Of a stretch of DNA of 7,052 bases, positions 1 to 7,052 are shown in pieces (the first letter of the stretch is position 1; each line of letters begins with the position of its first letter). Origin of the DNA: an uncultured bacterium. GTDB lineage: Bacteria > Patescibacteriota > Minisyncoccia > Phycocordibacterales > GWA1-40-21. The stretch covers positions 1-7,052 of the forward strand of contig CAIJXO010000018.1 in assembly GCA_903824735.1 (NCBI GenBank), in the 5' to 3' direction. A program made the translations under genes and the position numbers. Below the pieces are notes generated by a model. It ran no database searches, was not told the DNA's origin, and saw only the letters and a program-made list of their open reading frames with translations.

Positions 1-3000
1 ATCGTACTCAACGTTCTGAGAAGAGCGGTCTTTTCGATGAAAAGATCTTCGGACCAGATAAGGATTACGAATGTTATTGTGGTAAATACAAAGGTATTCG
101 TTATAAAGGAATTGTCTGTGAAAAATGTGGAGTCGAAATTACTCGCTCGATTGTCCGTCGTGAAAGAATGGGTCACATCGAGTTAGCTTCACCCGTTTCT
201 CATATCTGGTTCCTGCGCGGTATCCCATCAAAGATTGGAACCATGCTTGGTATGACTACTGGTGACTTGGAGAAAGTTATTTACTTTGCCGGTTACATTA
301 TCACCAATACTCATGAGAATGAAAGAGAGAGAATCTTACACGATATTGATAATGAATTCAAACAGAAAGTAAAAGCGGTTCAAGATGAAAAGACCAAAGA
401 AGCCCTAAAAGAGCTTTTGGTTAATGCGAAAAAAGAAGTAGAAAGCATTCGTACTGGTGTCGTTATCGACGAGGTGCTTTACCACAAGTATTCCATGAAA
501 TATGGTTCACTTTTCGAAGCCTCGATTGGTGCTGAAGCCATTTTCAATATCTTGAAGGGTATCGACTTAGCGAATCTTGAAAAGAAGTTGGAGGGTGAGT
601 TAGAGAAAGCAGGTTCACTTGAGCGTGAAAAATTAAACAAGCGCTTGTCGCTTGTCCGTTCCATGAAGGAGGCGGGCCTACGTCCAGAGTGGATGTTTTT
701 GACTCGAATCCCAGTTATTCCTCCTGCTCTTCGTCCGATGGTGCCACTTGATGGAGGACGTTATGCCACTTCTGATGTAAACGATTTGTATCGAAGAGTA
801 ATCAACCGAAACAACCGCCTTTTGAAACTGAAAGAAATCAAAGCGCCGGAAGTTATTTTGCGAAACGAAAAAAGAATCTTGCAGGAAGCCGTCGACTCTT
901 TGATTGATAACTCAATTCGAAGTGGAAACGATGCTTTCTCCGCGGTTGGAAATTCCCAGAAACGTGCTTTGAAATCACTAGCCGATAACCTTAAGGGTAA
1001 GCGTGGTTTGTTCCGTGCAAACTTGCTTGGTAAGCGTGTGGACTACTCTGGCCGTTCCGTTATCGTTGTTGGTCCGGAGTTGAAATTGAATCAATGTGGT
1101 TTGCCAAAGCATATGGCTTTGGAGCTTTTCCGTCCGTTCATTATTTCTGAACTTTTGAAGAAAGAATTAGCCTTCAACATTCGTGGTGCCGGTCGTCTAA
1201 TCGACGATGGTATTCCAGAGGTGTGGGCAATTCTTGAAGAAATTATCGAAAATAAATATGTATTGCTAAACCGTGCGCCGACTTTGCACCGTTTGGGTAT
1301 TCAGGCCTTTAAACCAGTTTTGATTGAAGGTTCGGCTATTCAAGTGCACCCACTCGTTTGTACCGCCTTCAACGCGGACTTCGACGGAGACCAGATGGCC
1401 GTTCACGTTCCACTTGGTGAGGAAGCGCAAATTGAAGCCCATGAGATTATGGCCGCTGACAAGAACATTCTAAAGCCAGGTAACGGCGAGCCGACAGTTT
1501 CAGCAAAACTGCTCGATATTATTCTTGGTTGTTATTGGATGACCAAAGAAGTGAAGGGTGAGAAAGGTGAAGGCAAATATTTCTCATCACCAAATAGTGC
1601 TATTACGACTTTCGACTTCGGTGCCATTTCTATCCGTGCCAAGATTCATGTCTTGGGTACTGGTAAAGCTCGTTACGCCGCTTTCGGTGAAAAACCATTT
1701 GAGACCACCGTCGGTAGAATTTTGTTCAACAGCACTTTGCCAACTGACTATCCATTCGTAAACAAGGAAATCACTAAGAAGACCATGTCTGCAATTTTGG
1801 ACGATATCATTAACCGATATGGTATCGGTAATGTGCCAAAAGTTTTGGACAAGATCAAAGCCTTTGGTTTCAAATATGCCACTTACTCTGGCGTGACTTG
1901 GGGTCTTGATGATTTGAACATTCCTGAGGAGAAGCCACAGGTTATTGCCGCCGCTAAAGCCAAATCAGCCGAAGTTCTAAACTTCTTTAATGAAGGACTT
2001 TTGACTGATGAAGAAAGATTAAGAAAAAATATTGAAATTTGGCACGGGGCTAAAGGTGAGCTTGAAAAGCTTATGCCTAAAGCTCTTGATGCCAACGGTT
2101 CAGTGTCCGATATGTGGATTTCTGGAGCCCGCGGTTCGCTTGGTAACATTACCGCGATGGCCGGTATGAAAGGTTTGATCGTGAACACCGCCGGAGAAAT
2201 TATTGAATTCCCAGTTATTAGTTCTGCTAAGGAGGGTTTGACTCCGATTGAATACTTCATTACGACTCACGGTGCTCGTAAAGGTTTGACGGATACCGCG
2301 CTTAACACTGCGAAAGCCGGATACCTGACCCGCCGTCTGTTCGATGTCGCTCAAGATATTATTATTACTGAGGACGATTGTAAGACCAAGGAAAGTGTCG
2401 GCGTTAAGAGTGATGCTGAATTCGGTTCGGGCGTCTCCTCAATCTCGAAAAATATTCGTGGCCGAACCTTAGCCGCTGACGCCCTTGATAAGAAAGGTAA
2501 TGTCCTTTTCAAAAAAGGTCACCTCTTAAAGAAAGATGAAGCGCAGAAAATTGAGAATGAGGGTTCGGGCGAAGTCTTTGTACGCTCACCTTTGACTTGT
2601 AAAACTGTCCACGGTGTTTGTGCTGAATGTTATGGTTCTGATCTTGGTCGTGGCGAATTAATCGGTCTTGGCGAAGCGGTCGGTACCGTTGCCGCTCAAG
2701 CGATCGGTGAGCCTGGTACCCAGTTGACCATGCGTACTTTCCACTCCGGAGGTGCCGCCTCAGTCGGTGGAGATATCACCCAAGGCTTGCCTCGTGTGGA
2801 AGAAGTTTTTGAAAAGCGTAAACCAAAGAGCCCAGCTGTCGTCAACAAAGCAGACGGTGTCGTCACTGGCGTAAAAGATATGGGCAAGGAGAAAATCATT
2901 ACCGTTCTGCCAGAAATCGAGGATAAAGCTAAGGGTAAGAAAGCCGCAGAGATTGAATATGAATTCAGTTCACGCCGTATTCCATTAGTGAAAACTGGCG

Positions 3001-3554
3001 ATAGGGTAAAGAAGGGTCAGCTTTTGACTGACGGTTCCGCTGATATTGATGAGCTCTTCAAGTTTGCTGGTAAAGAAATTACCATGAACTATGTTATTAC
3101 GGAAGTTAACAAACTTTACGAATTGCAAGGAGAAGCGGTTTCTCGTAAGCATATTGAAATCATCGTGAAGCAGATGTTCTCGCGTATGAAAGTAAAGGAT
3201 CCAGGTGATACTACTGTTTCTGAAGGTGATATTATTGATGAGCTTGACTATCGTCTAGAAAACGAAGAAGCCGAAGCGAAAGGCGGTAAAGGTATGCGCG
3301 CTGAGCCTGTGGTTATGGGTATTACTGAAGCCTCACTTGCTCGTCGTTCATTCCTATCGGCCGCATCATTCCAGCACACTAACCGTGTCTTGATTAACAA
3401 TGCTGTTCGTGGTTCCGTTGATCGCTTGGTTGGTCTGAAGGAAAATGTTATTATTGGTAGATTAATCCCTGCTGGTACTGGTCATAAAGATAGTCCTAAA
3501 TTCAAAATCGTTCAAGATATTATGAGAGAGATTGATGGGGGAAGTGAGGAGTAG
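1..3554 (+). CDS. rpoC: DNA-directed RNA polymerase subunit beta' (5' end outside window)
   Basis: Catalytic beta' subunit of bacterial RNA polymerase, which with beta forms the active-site cleft in the cytoplasm. The reading frame is open from position 3 to the TAG at 3552-3554, giving 1183 visible residues (numbered from codon 3). By alignment of the first zinc finger with E. coli, about 46 N-terminal residues are missing, so the full protein is about 1230 aa. Visible landmarks: zinc site 1 (C24, C26, C39, C42), the active-site loop NADFDGD at residues 457-463 (Mg-binding D459, D461, D463; bases 1371-1391), the bridge-helix region from about residue 707 (SGARGS), zinc site 2 (C793, C866, C873, C876) and the trigger loop at about 890-916 with the catalytic-type H914. 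The trigger loop runs directly on without the large insertion known from E. coli, which explains the shorter length. The C-terminus keeps the GLKENVIIGRLIPAGTG motif. No frameshift, intein or intron is seen. rpoB is expected just upstream, outside the window. Confidence 0.98.
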   Translation, partial: RTQRSEKSGLFDEKIFGPDKDYECYCGKYKGIRYKGIVCEKCGVEITRSIVRRERMGHIELASPVSHIWFLRGIPSKIGTMLGMTTGDLEKVIYFAGYIITNTHENERERILHDIDNEFKQKVKAVQDEKTKEALKELLVNAKKEVESIRTGVVIDEVLYHKYSMKYGSLFEASIGAEAIFNILKGIDLANLEKKLEGELEKAGSLEREKLNKRLSLVRSMKEAGLRPEWMFLTRIPVIPPALRPMVPLDGGRYATSDVNDLYRRVINRNNRLLKLKEIKAPEVILRNEKRILQEAVDSLIDNSIRSGNDAFSAVGNSQKRALKSLADNLKGKRGLFRANLLGKRVDYSGRSVIVVGPELKLNQCGLPKHMALELFRPFIISELLKKELAFNIRGAGRLIDDGIPEVWAILEEIIENKYVLLNRAPTLHRLGIQAFKPVLIEGSAIQVHPLVCTAFNADFDGDQMAVHVPLGEEAQIEAHEIMAADKNILKPGNGEPTVSAKLLDIILGCYWMTKEVKGEKGEGKYFSSPNSAITTFDFGAISIRAKIHVLGTGKARYAAFGEKPFETTVGRILFNSTLPTDYPFVNKEITKKTMSAILDDIINRYGIGNVPKVLDKIKAFGFKYATYSGVTWGLDDLNIPEEKPQVIAAAKAKSAEVLNFFNEGLLTDEERLRKNIEIWHGAKGELEKLMPKALDANGSVSDMWISGARGSLGNITAMAGMKGLIVNTAGEIIEFPVISSAKEGLTPIEYFITTHGARKGLTDTALNTAKAGYLTRRLFDVAQDIIITEDDCKTKESVGVKSDAEFGSGVSSISKNIRGRTLAADALDKKGNVLFKKGHLLKKDEAQKIENEGSGEVFVRSPLTCKTVHGVCAECYGSDLGRGELIGLGEAVGTVAAQAIGEPGTQLTMRTFHSGGAASVGGDITQGLPRVEEVFEKRKPKSPAVVNKADGVVTGVKDMGKEKIITVLPEIEDKAKGKKAAEIEYEFSSRRIPLVKTGDRVKKGQLLTDGSADIDELFKFAGKEITMNYVITEVNKLYELQGEAVSRKHIEIIVKQMFSRMKVKDPGDTTVSEGDIIDELDYRLENEEAEAKGGKGMRAEPVVMGITEASLARRSFLSAASFQHTNRVLINNAVRGSVDRLVGLKENVIIGRLIPAGTGHKDSPKFKIVQDIMREIDGGSEE

Positions 3555-3603
3555 CAACCACCTCGGCGCTCCACGTTTGTTTATTAATCTAATTAAGAAA
3601 CGA
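3555..3603 (+). other. rpoC to accessory-gene spacer
   Basis: A 49-base spacer between the rpoC stop and the next start. The only dyad is a 4-bp GAGG/CCTC pair (3546-3549 with 3561-3564, 11-base loop) that is not followed by a T-run, so it does not support an intrinsic terminator. No paired -35/-10 boxes at normal spacing are visible. The last 20 bases before the ATG are A/T-rich and contain no GG, so no Shine-Dalgarno site is evident. Read-through from rpoC is the simplest interpretation. Confidence 0.5.
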
Positions 3604-4656
3604 ATGAAAAATCAAAAAGGTTTCGTCATTCCGTTAGTCATCGCCATCGTTGCTATTCTGGCAATTGCTGGGACGGTTTATTTGGCTGAGCGTGAAAAGC
3701 CCGAAATGTCATTTGAGCTAGTGGAAATTGATACTGACGATTCAATCCAGTCAACTAGCACAGTTGCTACAACTACTATTGCTGATACTAGAGATTGGAA
3801 AACCTATAAAGACGTTAAACAAGGATTTGAATTTTTATATCCTCCGGATATGATTATAAAGAATCAAGCAGATGCTGTAGTCTTAGACTTTCCTGATTCG
3901 AGAGTCGCGGGGACTATGTTGGTTTCGGCTGGGGTGAAGTTGTATGTAATACCATCTGTTTCTCCGAGCTGTTTTGGTGGTGATTGGATGCCTGATGATC
4001 CTCATATAACCCTAGAGAATATAAATTTTTATCACCGAGATAGCGGAGGAGGTTTTGATCCACAAAACACACATCATGCCTATACTGGCGTTAAGGGTGA
4101 TAAATGTTATAAATTTCTACTGACGCACTTACAGGATAAGTCCAAAGTTTCTGGTTTATCCCCAGGTATTTTTCCAGATTTTGTTCCATCTTCTCTGCAT
4201 AAAATATTTGATCAGATCGTTTTGTCTTTTGAATTTGTTCCAGCAACCCCCGAAAAACCTGTTGCCTGCACCATGGATGCTTTCATGTGTCCTAATGGTA
4301 CCTATGTTGGTCGTAGTGGACCGAAGTGTGAGTTTGTCTGCCCTGTCGCTACAAGCACTAACGCAGAAGTGAAAATCGGTCAAAGTATTACTATAAATAG
4401 CATTAAAATAACACCACTTGAGGTTACTGGTGATAGTCGTTGCCCTCGAGCCACAAAGTGTGTCTGGGCGGGGACAGTGAATCTAACGGTGAGATTGCAA
4501 AGTGGCGACATGGCGCAAGAAGCTGCATTAGCTTTGGGTGAGAATTTTAGGTTTGATAATAAAATTGTAACATTCACAAAAGTTGCACCAGAAAAAACTT
4601 TTGTTCAGATTCAGCCCTCGGATTATAATTTTAGTTTTGTTGTGTCATCAATATAA
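3604..4656 (+). CDS. Membrane-anchored, Cys-rich multidomain protein of unknown function (paralog A)
   Basis: 350-residue protein, not recognised as a named gene. Residues 1-6 (MKNQKG) precede one hydrophobic segment (about 7-27), then an acidic and Thr/Ser-rich spacer (about 35-61). This predicts an N-in anchor with the bulk outside the membrane. Residues about 65-213 begin WKTYKDVKQGFEFLYP, resembling the PsbP-like domain openings found in many small exported bacterial proteins (tentative). Residues 217-247 form a four-cysteine module (C222, C229, C242, C246) with CPNGTYVGRSGPKC. Residues about 255-350 hold a beta-rich domain with the DSRCP-x4-CVWAG motif (C280, C286), seen in uncharacterised bacterial exported proteins. 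With C123 and C168 there are eight cysteines, which fits disulfides. The frame extends upstream to about 3532, overlapping rpoC, but the extra 24 residues are not signal-like and the neighbouring paralog starts right at the anchor, so ATG 3604 is preferred. The next gene starts 5 bases after its stop. Confidence 0.85.
   Translation: MKNQKGFVIPLVIAIVAILAIAGTVYLAEREKPEMSFELVEIDTDDSIQSTSTVATTTIADTRDWKTYKDVKQGFEFLYPPDMIIKNQADAVVLDFPDSRVAGTMLVSAGVKLYVIPSVSPSCFGGDWMPDDPHITLENINFYHRDSGGGFDPQNTHHAYTGVKGDKCYKFLLTHLQDKSKVSGLSPGIFPDFVPSSLHKIFDQIVLSFEFVPATPEKPVACTMDAFMCPNGTYVGRSGPKCEFVCPVATSTNAEVKIGQSITINSIKITPLEVTGDSRCPRATKCVWAGTVNLTVRLQSGDMAQEAALALGENFRFDNKIVTFTKVAPEKTFVQIQPSDYNFSFVVSSI
3610..3690 (+). 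repeat. Anchor-coding direct repeat, copy 1
   Basis: 81 bases encoding the NQKGF...YLAE membrane anchor of paralog A. By hand alignment they match 4680-4760 without gaps at 73 of 81 positions. Most differences are at third codon positions, which shows that the two genes share a recent ancestor here and that the protein sequence has been kept. Confidence 0.93.
4252..4344 (+). repeat. Four-cysteine-module direct repeat, copy 1
   Basis: 93 bases encoding residues 217-247 of paralog A (EKP to CP, including CPNGTYVGRSGPKC). By hand alignment they match 5223-5315 without gaps at 79 of 93 positions, including an uninterrupted identical run of 23 bases starting at the codon before CPNG. Sequence on either side of the module in the two genes is unrelated. 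Confidence 0.92.
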
Positions 4657-4661
4657 ATAAG

Positions 4662-5465
4662 ATGAAAAAAATATTAAATAATCAAAAAGGTTTCGTCATC
4701 CCGCTAGTCATCGCCATCGTCGCTATTCTGGCGGTTGGTGGGACCGTATATTTGGCTGAGCATAAAGAACTAGAGGCACCGATTGTGATTGATACAAATG
4801 TGCCCACTCAGGCGACAACAACTGTAACAGCGACTACCACTGTTTCTACAAGTACAACAAGCTCCATAATTACTTCTATTTCTCCTGCGTCTGGTCCAAT
4901 TGGCACCATTATTACTATAACTGGTAGTAATTTAAATGGTTTTGAGGGAGATATGGACATTTGGATTCAGAACGGTCGTGGTGAAGTTGGTTTAGCTGCA
5001 TTGATACCGGGTTTTGACATTAAAAGTAATTATCCAACGTTTAGTAATCAAAGTTTTAAGATTAAAATCGATAGCCGTATTTGTGAGCAAGCTAGTATTT
5101 ATTATTCAGGCTTGTCATGTAAAAGCTATATGGATATTTTGCCTGGTAATTACACTCTCTACACTAGTCCTTGGGGCAATAAAAGTAACGAAGTCAAATT
5201 TACTGTCACAGCAACAGAGCCCGAAAAACCGATTTTCTGTGCTATGGATGCCATGATGTGTCCTAATGGTACCTATGTCGGTCGCAGTGGACCGAAGTGT
5301 GAGTTTGTGTGCCCAGCACAAAGTAGTTGTGTTAAAGAGGGAGGAGAGATTAATACTGCAAAAAAACTTGTTACAAGTGATAATAGACAGTGTTGCCCGG
5401 GCTTGATTGCCAAGGAACAAACTAACTTACCTTCTGATGCTCCAGACATATGTTCTAAACCATAA
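4662..5465 (+). CDS. Membrane-anchored protein with IPT/TIG-like domain and Cys-rich tail (paralog B)
   Basis: 267-residue protein, not recognised as a named gene. Residues 1-10 (MKKILNNQKG) lead into a hydrophobic anchor (about 11-31) nearly identical to that of the preceding gene, followed by a Thr/Ser-rich spacer (about 45-68) typical of a stalk outside the membrane. Residues about 69-186 look like an IPT/TIG immunoglobulin-like domain: ITSISPASGPIGTIITITGSNL is the classic first strand and turn, and the domain closes with SNEVKFTV. C141 and C153 lie inside it. Residues 188-218 are the four-cysteine module shared with paralog A (C193, C200, C213, C217). The last 45 residues carry C223, the CCPGL pair C244/C245 and C264, giving ten cysteines in all, consistent with disulfides. 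IPT/TIG domains often mediate binding at surfaces, so an adhesive or scaffold role is possible but unproven. The start ATG lies 5 bases after the previous stop, with no Shine-Dalgarno motif, which suggests translational coupling. Confidence 0.87.
   Translation: MKKILNNQKGFVIPLVIAIVAILAVGGTVYLAEHKELEAPIVIDTNVPTQATTTVTATTTVSTSTTSSIITSISPASGPIGTIITITGSNLNGFEGDMDIWIQNGRGEVGLAALIPGFDIKSNYPTFSNQSFKIKIDSRICEQASIYYSGLSCKSYMDILPGNYTLYTSPWGNKSNEVKFTVTATEPEKPIFCAMDAMMCPNGTYVGRSGPKCEFVCPAQSSCVKEGGEINTAKKLVTSDNRQCCPGLIAKEQTNLPSDAPDICSKP
4680..4760 (+). repeat. Anchor-coding direct repeat, copy 2
   Basis: Second copy of the 81-base anchor-coding segment, in paralog B. It matches 3610-3690 at 73 of 81 positions. 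The protein changes are confined to the end of the hydrophobic segment (AIAGTVYL in A, AVGGTVYL in B). Confidence 0.93.
5223..5315 (+). repeat. Four-cysteine-module direct repeat, copy 2
   Basis: Second copy of the 93-base module, in paralog B (residues 188-218). It matches 4252-4344 at 79 of 93 positions. All four cysteines and the CPNGTYVGRSGPKCEFVCP core are identical. Differences cluster in the residues around the first cysteine (VACTMDAF in A, IFCAMDAM in B). Confidence 0.92.
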
Positions 5466-5471
5466 TATATA

Positions 5472-7052
5472 ATGTCCACCTCCGTTGAAAAAATTAAAGA
5501 GAGACTAAGTATCACGGATCTTTTGGGTACTTATATCAAACTGGAAAAAGCGGGGAAGAATATGAAAGCCCGCTGCCCGTTTCATAATGAGAAGACTCCG
5601 AGTTTCTTTGTTTCACCTGATCGTGATTCATATTACTGTTTCGGTTGCCAAGCGAAAGGTGATATTTTTACTTTTGTTCAAGAATTTGAAGGTGTTGATT
5701 TCTTTGGCGCCCTGAAAATGCTAGCAGAGAGAACGGGCGTGACTCTTGATATTGGCAACTTTGAAAAGAAAAATGATAAAGAGGCAATATTCAATGCCCT
5801 CGAAGCCGCCACTCAATTCTTTGAATCAAATCTTCCGAAATCTAATTCAGCCCAGAAATATCTGGAAAAGAGAGGGCTGACTGAAGAGACTATTAAGACC
5901 TGGCGTATTGGTTTTGTCGCTGACGATTGGCGCACCCTTTATGATTATCTCACCGCTCGAAAGTTTACTGATAGTGAAATTGAACAAGCAGGCTTGATTA
6001 AAAAGACTGATAAAGGCGCTTATGATCGTTTCCGTGGCCGTATAATGTTCCCGATCCGCGATAGCGCTGGCCGTGTCGTCGGTTTCTCTGGCCGAATCTT
6101 GCCTGAAAATGATGACGGCAAAAGCGCTAAATATATAAATAGTCCAGAAACCGCGGTGTTCAACAAGTCTCGCATCATGTATGGTTTTGATCTTGCTAAA
6201 CTGGCGATAAAGAAGATGGACTACTCGATTGTCGTTGAAGGCCAAATGGACATAATTATGTCTCATCAGGCGGGTTTCAATAATGTCGTTGCTACCTCTG
6301 GTACGGCTCTTACGCCCGAACACCTGACTTTACTTAGAAGAATCTCAAACAGAGTAATCATGGCTTTCGACGCGGACAAGGCGGGAATGAATGCCGCTAC
6401 CAAAGCCTGGCAGCTAGCTTTGTCCCTTGGTATGGAGGTAAAGATCGCTGAGTTTAAAGACGGTAAAGACCCAGCCGATGTTTTACTGGGTGATGATGGT
6501 AAAGAAAAATTCACGCAAGCGATAAAAGACTCTACTCACATAATAGACTTTCATCTTTCAAAAATACTTTCCGAAAAGCTTGATGCTCGTAAAATGGGTG
6601 GGGAAGTTAGAGAAAAAGTCTTGCCGTTCTTAGCCTTGATTGAAAGTAGTATTGAGAAATCTCATTTTGTAAAGAAAATCAGTGAAAAAACTGGTATCGA
6701 AGAGAAGGCTCTTTGGGACGATTTAAAGAAAGTGAAGATTGAACCTGGCGCCGCTGGTGTCGAGGTTAAGGCTGGAAAATTTAATGAAGTAAATTTAGTA
6801 ACTAAGGCCGATTCGATTGAAAGACGAATTTTAGGTATATTACACTGGCAAAAGAAGAATCCAGAACCAATTATCGATAATGGTAAACTTAAGGAAAGAT
6901 TGAAAGAGATAATCGGGGATGAGAATTTTAGAAAACTAACCCATACCCCCGAGCAGATTTTAAGCGAAGCCGCCTTTGAAGCTGAGCAATACTATGAACC
7001 AAAGAAGATACCCGCCGTGCTTGAGGAGTTACTAAAAGAATTAGAAAAAGAA
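5472..7052 (+). CDS. dnaG: DNA primase DnaG (3' end outside window)
   Basis: Synthesises RNA primers at the replication fork, working with the replicative helicase DnaB. The frame is open for 527 codons from ATG 5472 to the window edge. E. coli DnaG is 581 aa, so mainly part of the C-terminal helicase-binding domain is missing. Residues 1-95 hold the CHC2 zinc-binding domain, with ligands C35, H38, C56 and C59 and the motif YYCFGCQAKGDIF. The catalytic core contains the basic motif RFRGRIMFPI. The TOPRIM domain has VVEGQMD (E256, D260), FDADKAG (D300, D302) and KDGKDPAD (D333), the expected metal-binding acidic residues. The motif has Gln where E. coli has Tyr (EGYMD). From about residue 455 (SIERRILGIL) the helicase-interaction region begins. 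The start is secure: an in-frame TAA (the previous gene's stop) lies only 6 bases upstream. No Shine-Dalgarno motif is visible. Co-transcription with the upstream genes is likely from the spacing; a sigma factor gene often follows dnaG, but this cannot be seen here. Confidence 0.97.
   Translation, partial: MSTSVEKIKERLSITDLLGTYIKLEKAGKNMKARCPFHNEKTPSFFVSPDRDSYYCFGCQAKGDIFTFVQEFEGVDFFGALKMLAERTGVTLDIGNFEKKNDKEAIFNALEAATQFFESNLPKSNSAQKYLEKRGLTEETIKTWRIGFVADDWRTLYDYLTARKFTDSEIEQAGLIKKTDKGAYDRFRGRIMFPIRDSAGRVVGFSGRILPENDDGKSAKYINSPETAVFNKSRIMYGFDLAKLAIKKMDYSIVVEGQMDIIMSHQAGFNNVVATSGTALTPEHLTLLRRISNRVIMAFDADKAGMNAATKAWQLALSLGMEVKIAEFKDGKDPADVLLGDDGKEKFTQAIKDSTHIIDFHLSKILSEKLDARKMGGEVREKVLPFLALIESSIEKSHFVKKISEKTGIEEKALWDDLKKVKIEPGAAGVEVKAGKFNEVNLVTKADSIERRILGILHWQKKNPEPIIDNGKLKERLKEIIGDENFRKLTHTPEQILSEAAFEAEQYYEPKKIPAVLEELLKELEKE

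Noticed and set aside
1883..2260. Minus-strand open frame of 125 codons inside rpoC
   Set aside because: It is antisense to the conserved bridge-helix region, where codon constraints alone can leave the opposite strand open.
3546..3564. Possible terminator hairpin at the rpoC end
   Set aside because: The stem is only 4 bp with an 11-base loop and no following T-run.
3532..3603. Upstream TTG/ATG starts for paralog A overlapping the rpoC end
   Set aside because: The added 24 residues are not signal-like, and the neighbouring paralog begins immediately before the same anchor.
5468..5473. TATAAT hexamer as a dnaG promoter
   Set aside because: It overlaps the dnaG start codon, so a transcript from it would begin inside the gene; no suitable -35 box was seen. 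A/T-rich context explains it.
5847..6323. Minus-strand open frame of 158 codons inside dnaG
   Set aside because: It lies wholly antisense to a well-conserved primase frame with all motifs intact, and its translation shows no recognisable domain.

Overview
The window reads as one plus-strand stretch of a small-genome bacterium, most likely a Patescibacteria/CPR (Parcubacteria-like) lineage. The basis is inference: a compact RpoC, tightly packed genes with almost no spacers, start codons without Shine-Dalgarno motifs, and two small envelope-type proteins built from an N-terminal membrane anchor, a Thr/Ser-rich spacer and Cys-rich modules of a kind I associate with that group. Stops used are TAG, TAA and TAA, and no in-frame UGA is read through, so the genetic code appears standard.

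Layout. (1) Positions 1-3554: the RNA polymerase beta' subunit gene rpoC, missing about 46 N-terminal codons to the left of the window, otherwise complete. (2) A 49-base spacer without a clear terminator or promoter. (3) Positions 3604-4656 and 4662-5465: two adjacent genes for anchored, cysteine-rich, probably exported proteins. They share a nearly identical anchor and a nearly identical four-cysteine module, but carry unrelated domains in between and at the C-terminus. (4) Positions 5472-7052: DNA primase gene dnaG, open at the right edge. There is no gene-free stretch over 50 bases inside the window, and no RNA gene, CRISPR array or insertion sequence was seen.

The four genes are co-directional with spacers of 49, 5 and 6 bases, so co-transcription is plausible. 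RpoC and DnaG are housekeeping information-processing enzymes. The two middle proteins have no evident link to them and look like an accessory insertion between core genes. The most interesting signal is their modular relationship: DNA-level repeats of 81 and 93 bases flank unrelated central domains, which suggests duplication followed by domain replacement or gene conversion. I see no convincing evidence for a new defence or mobile system here.
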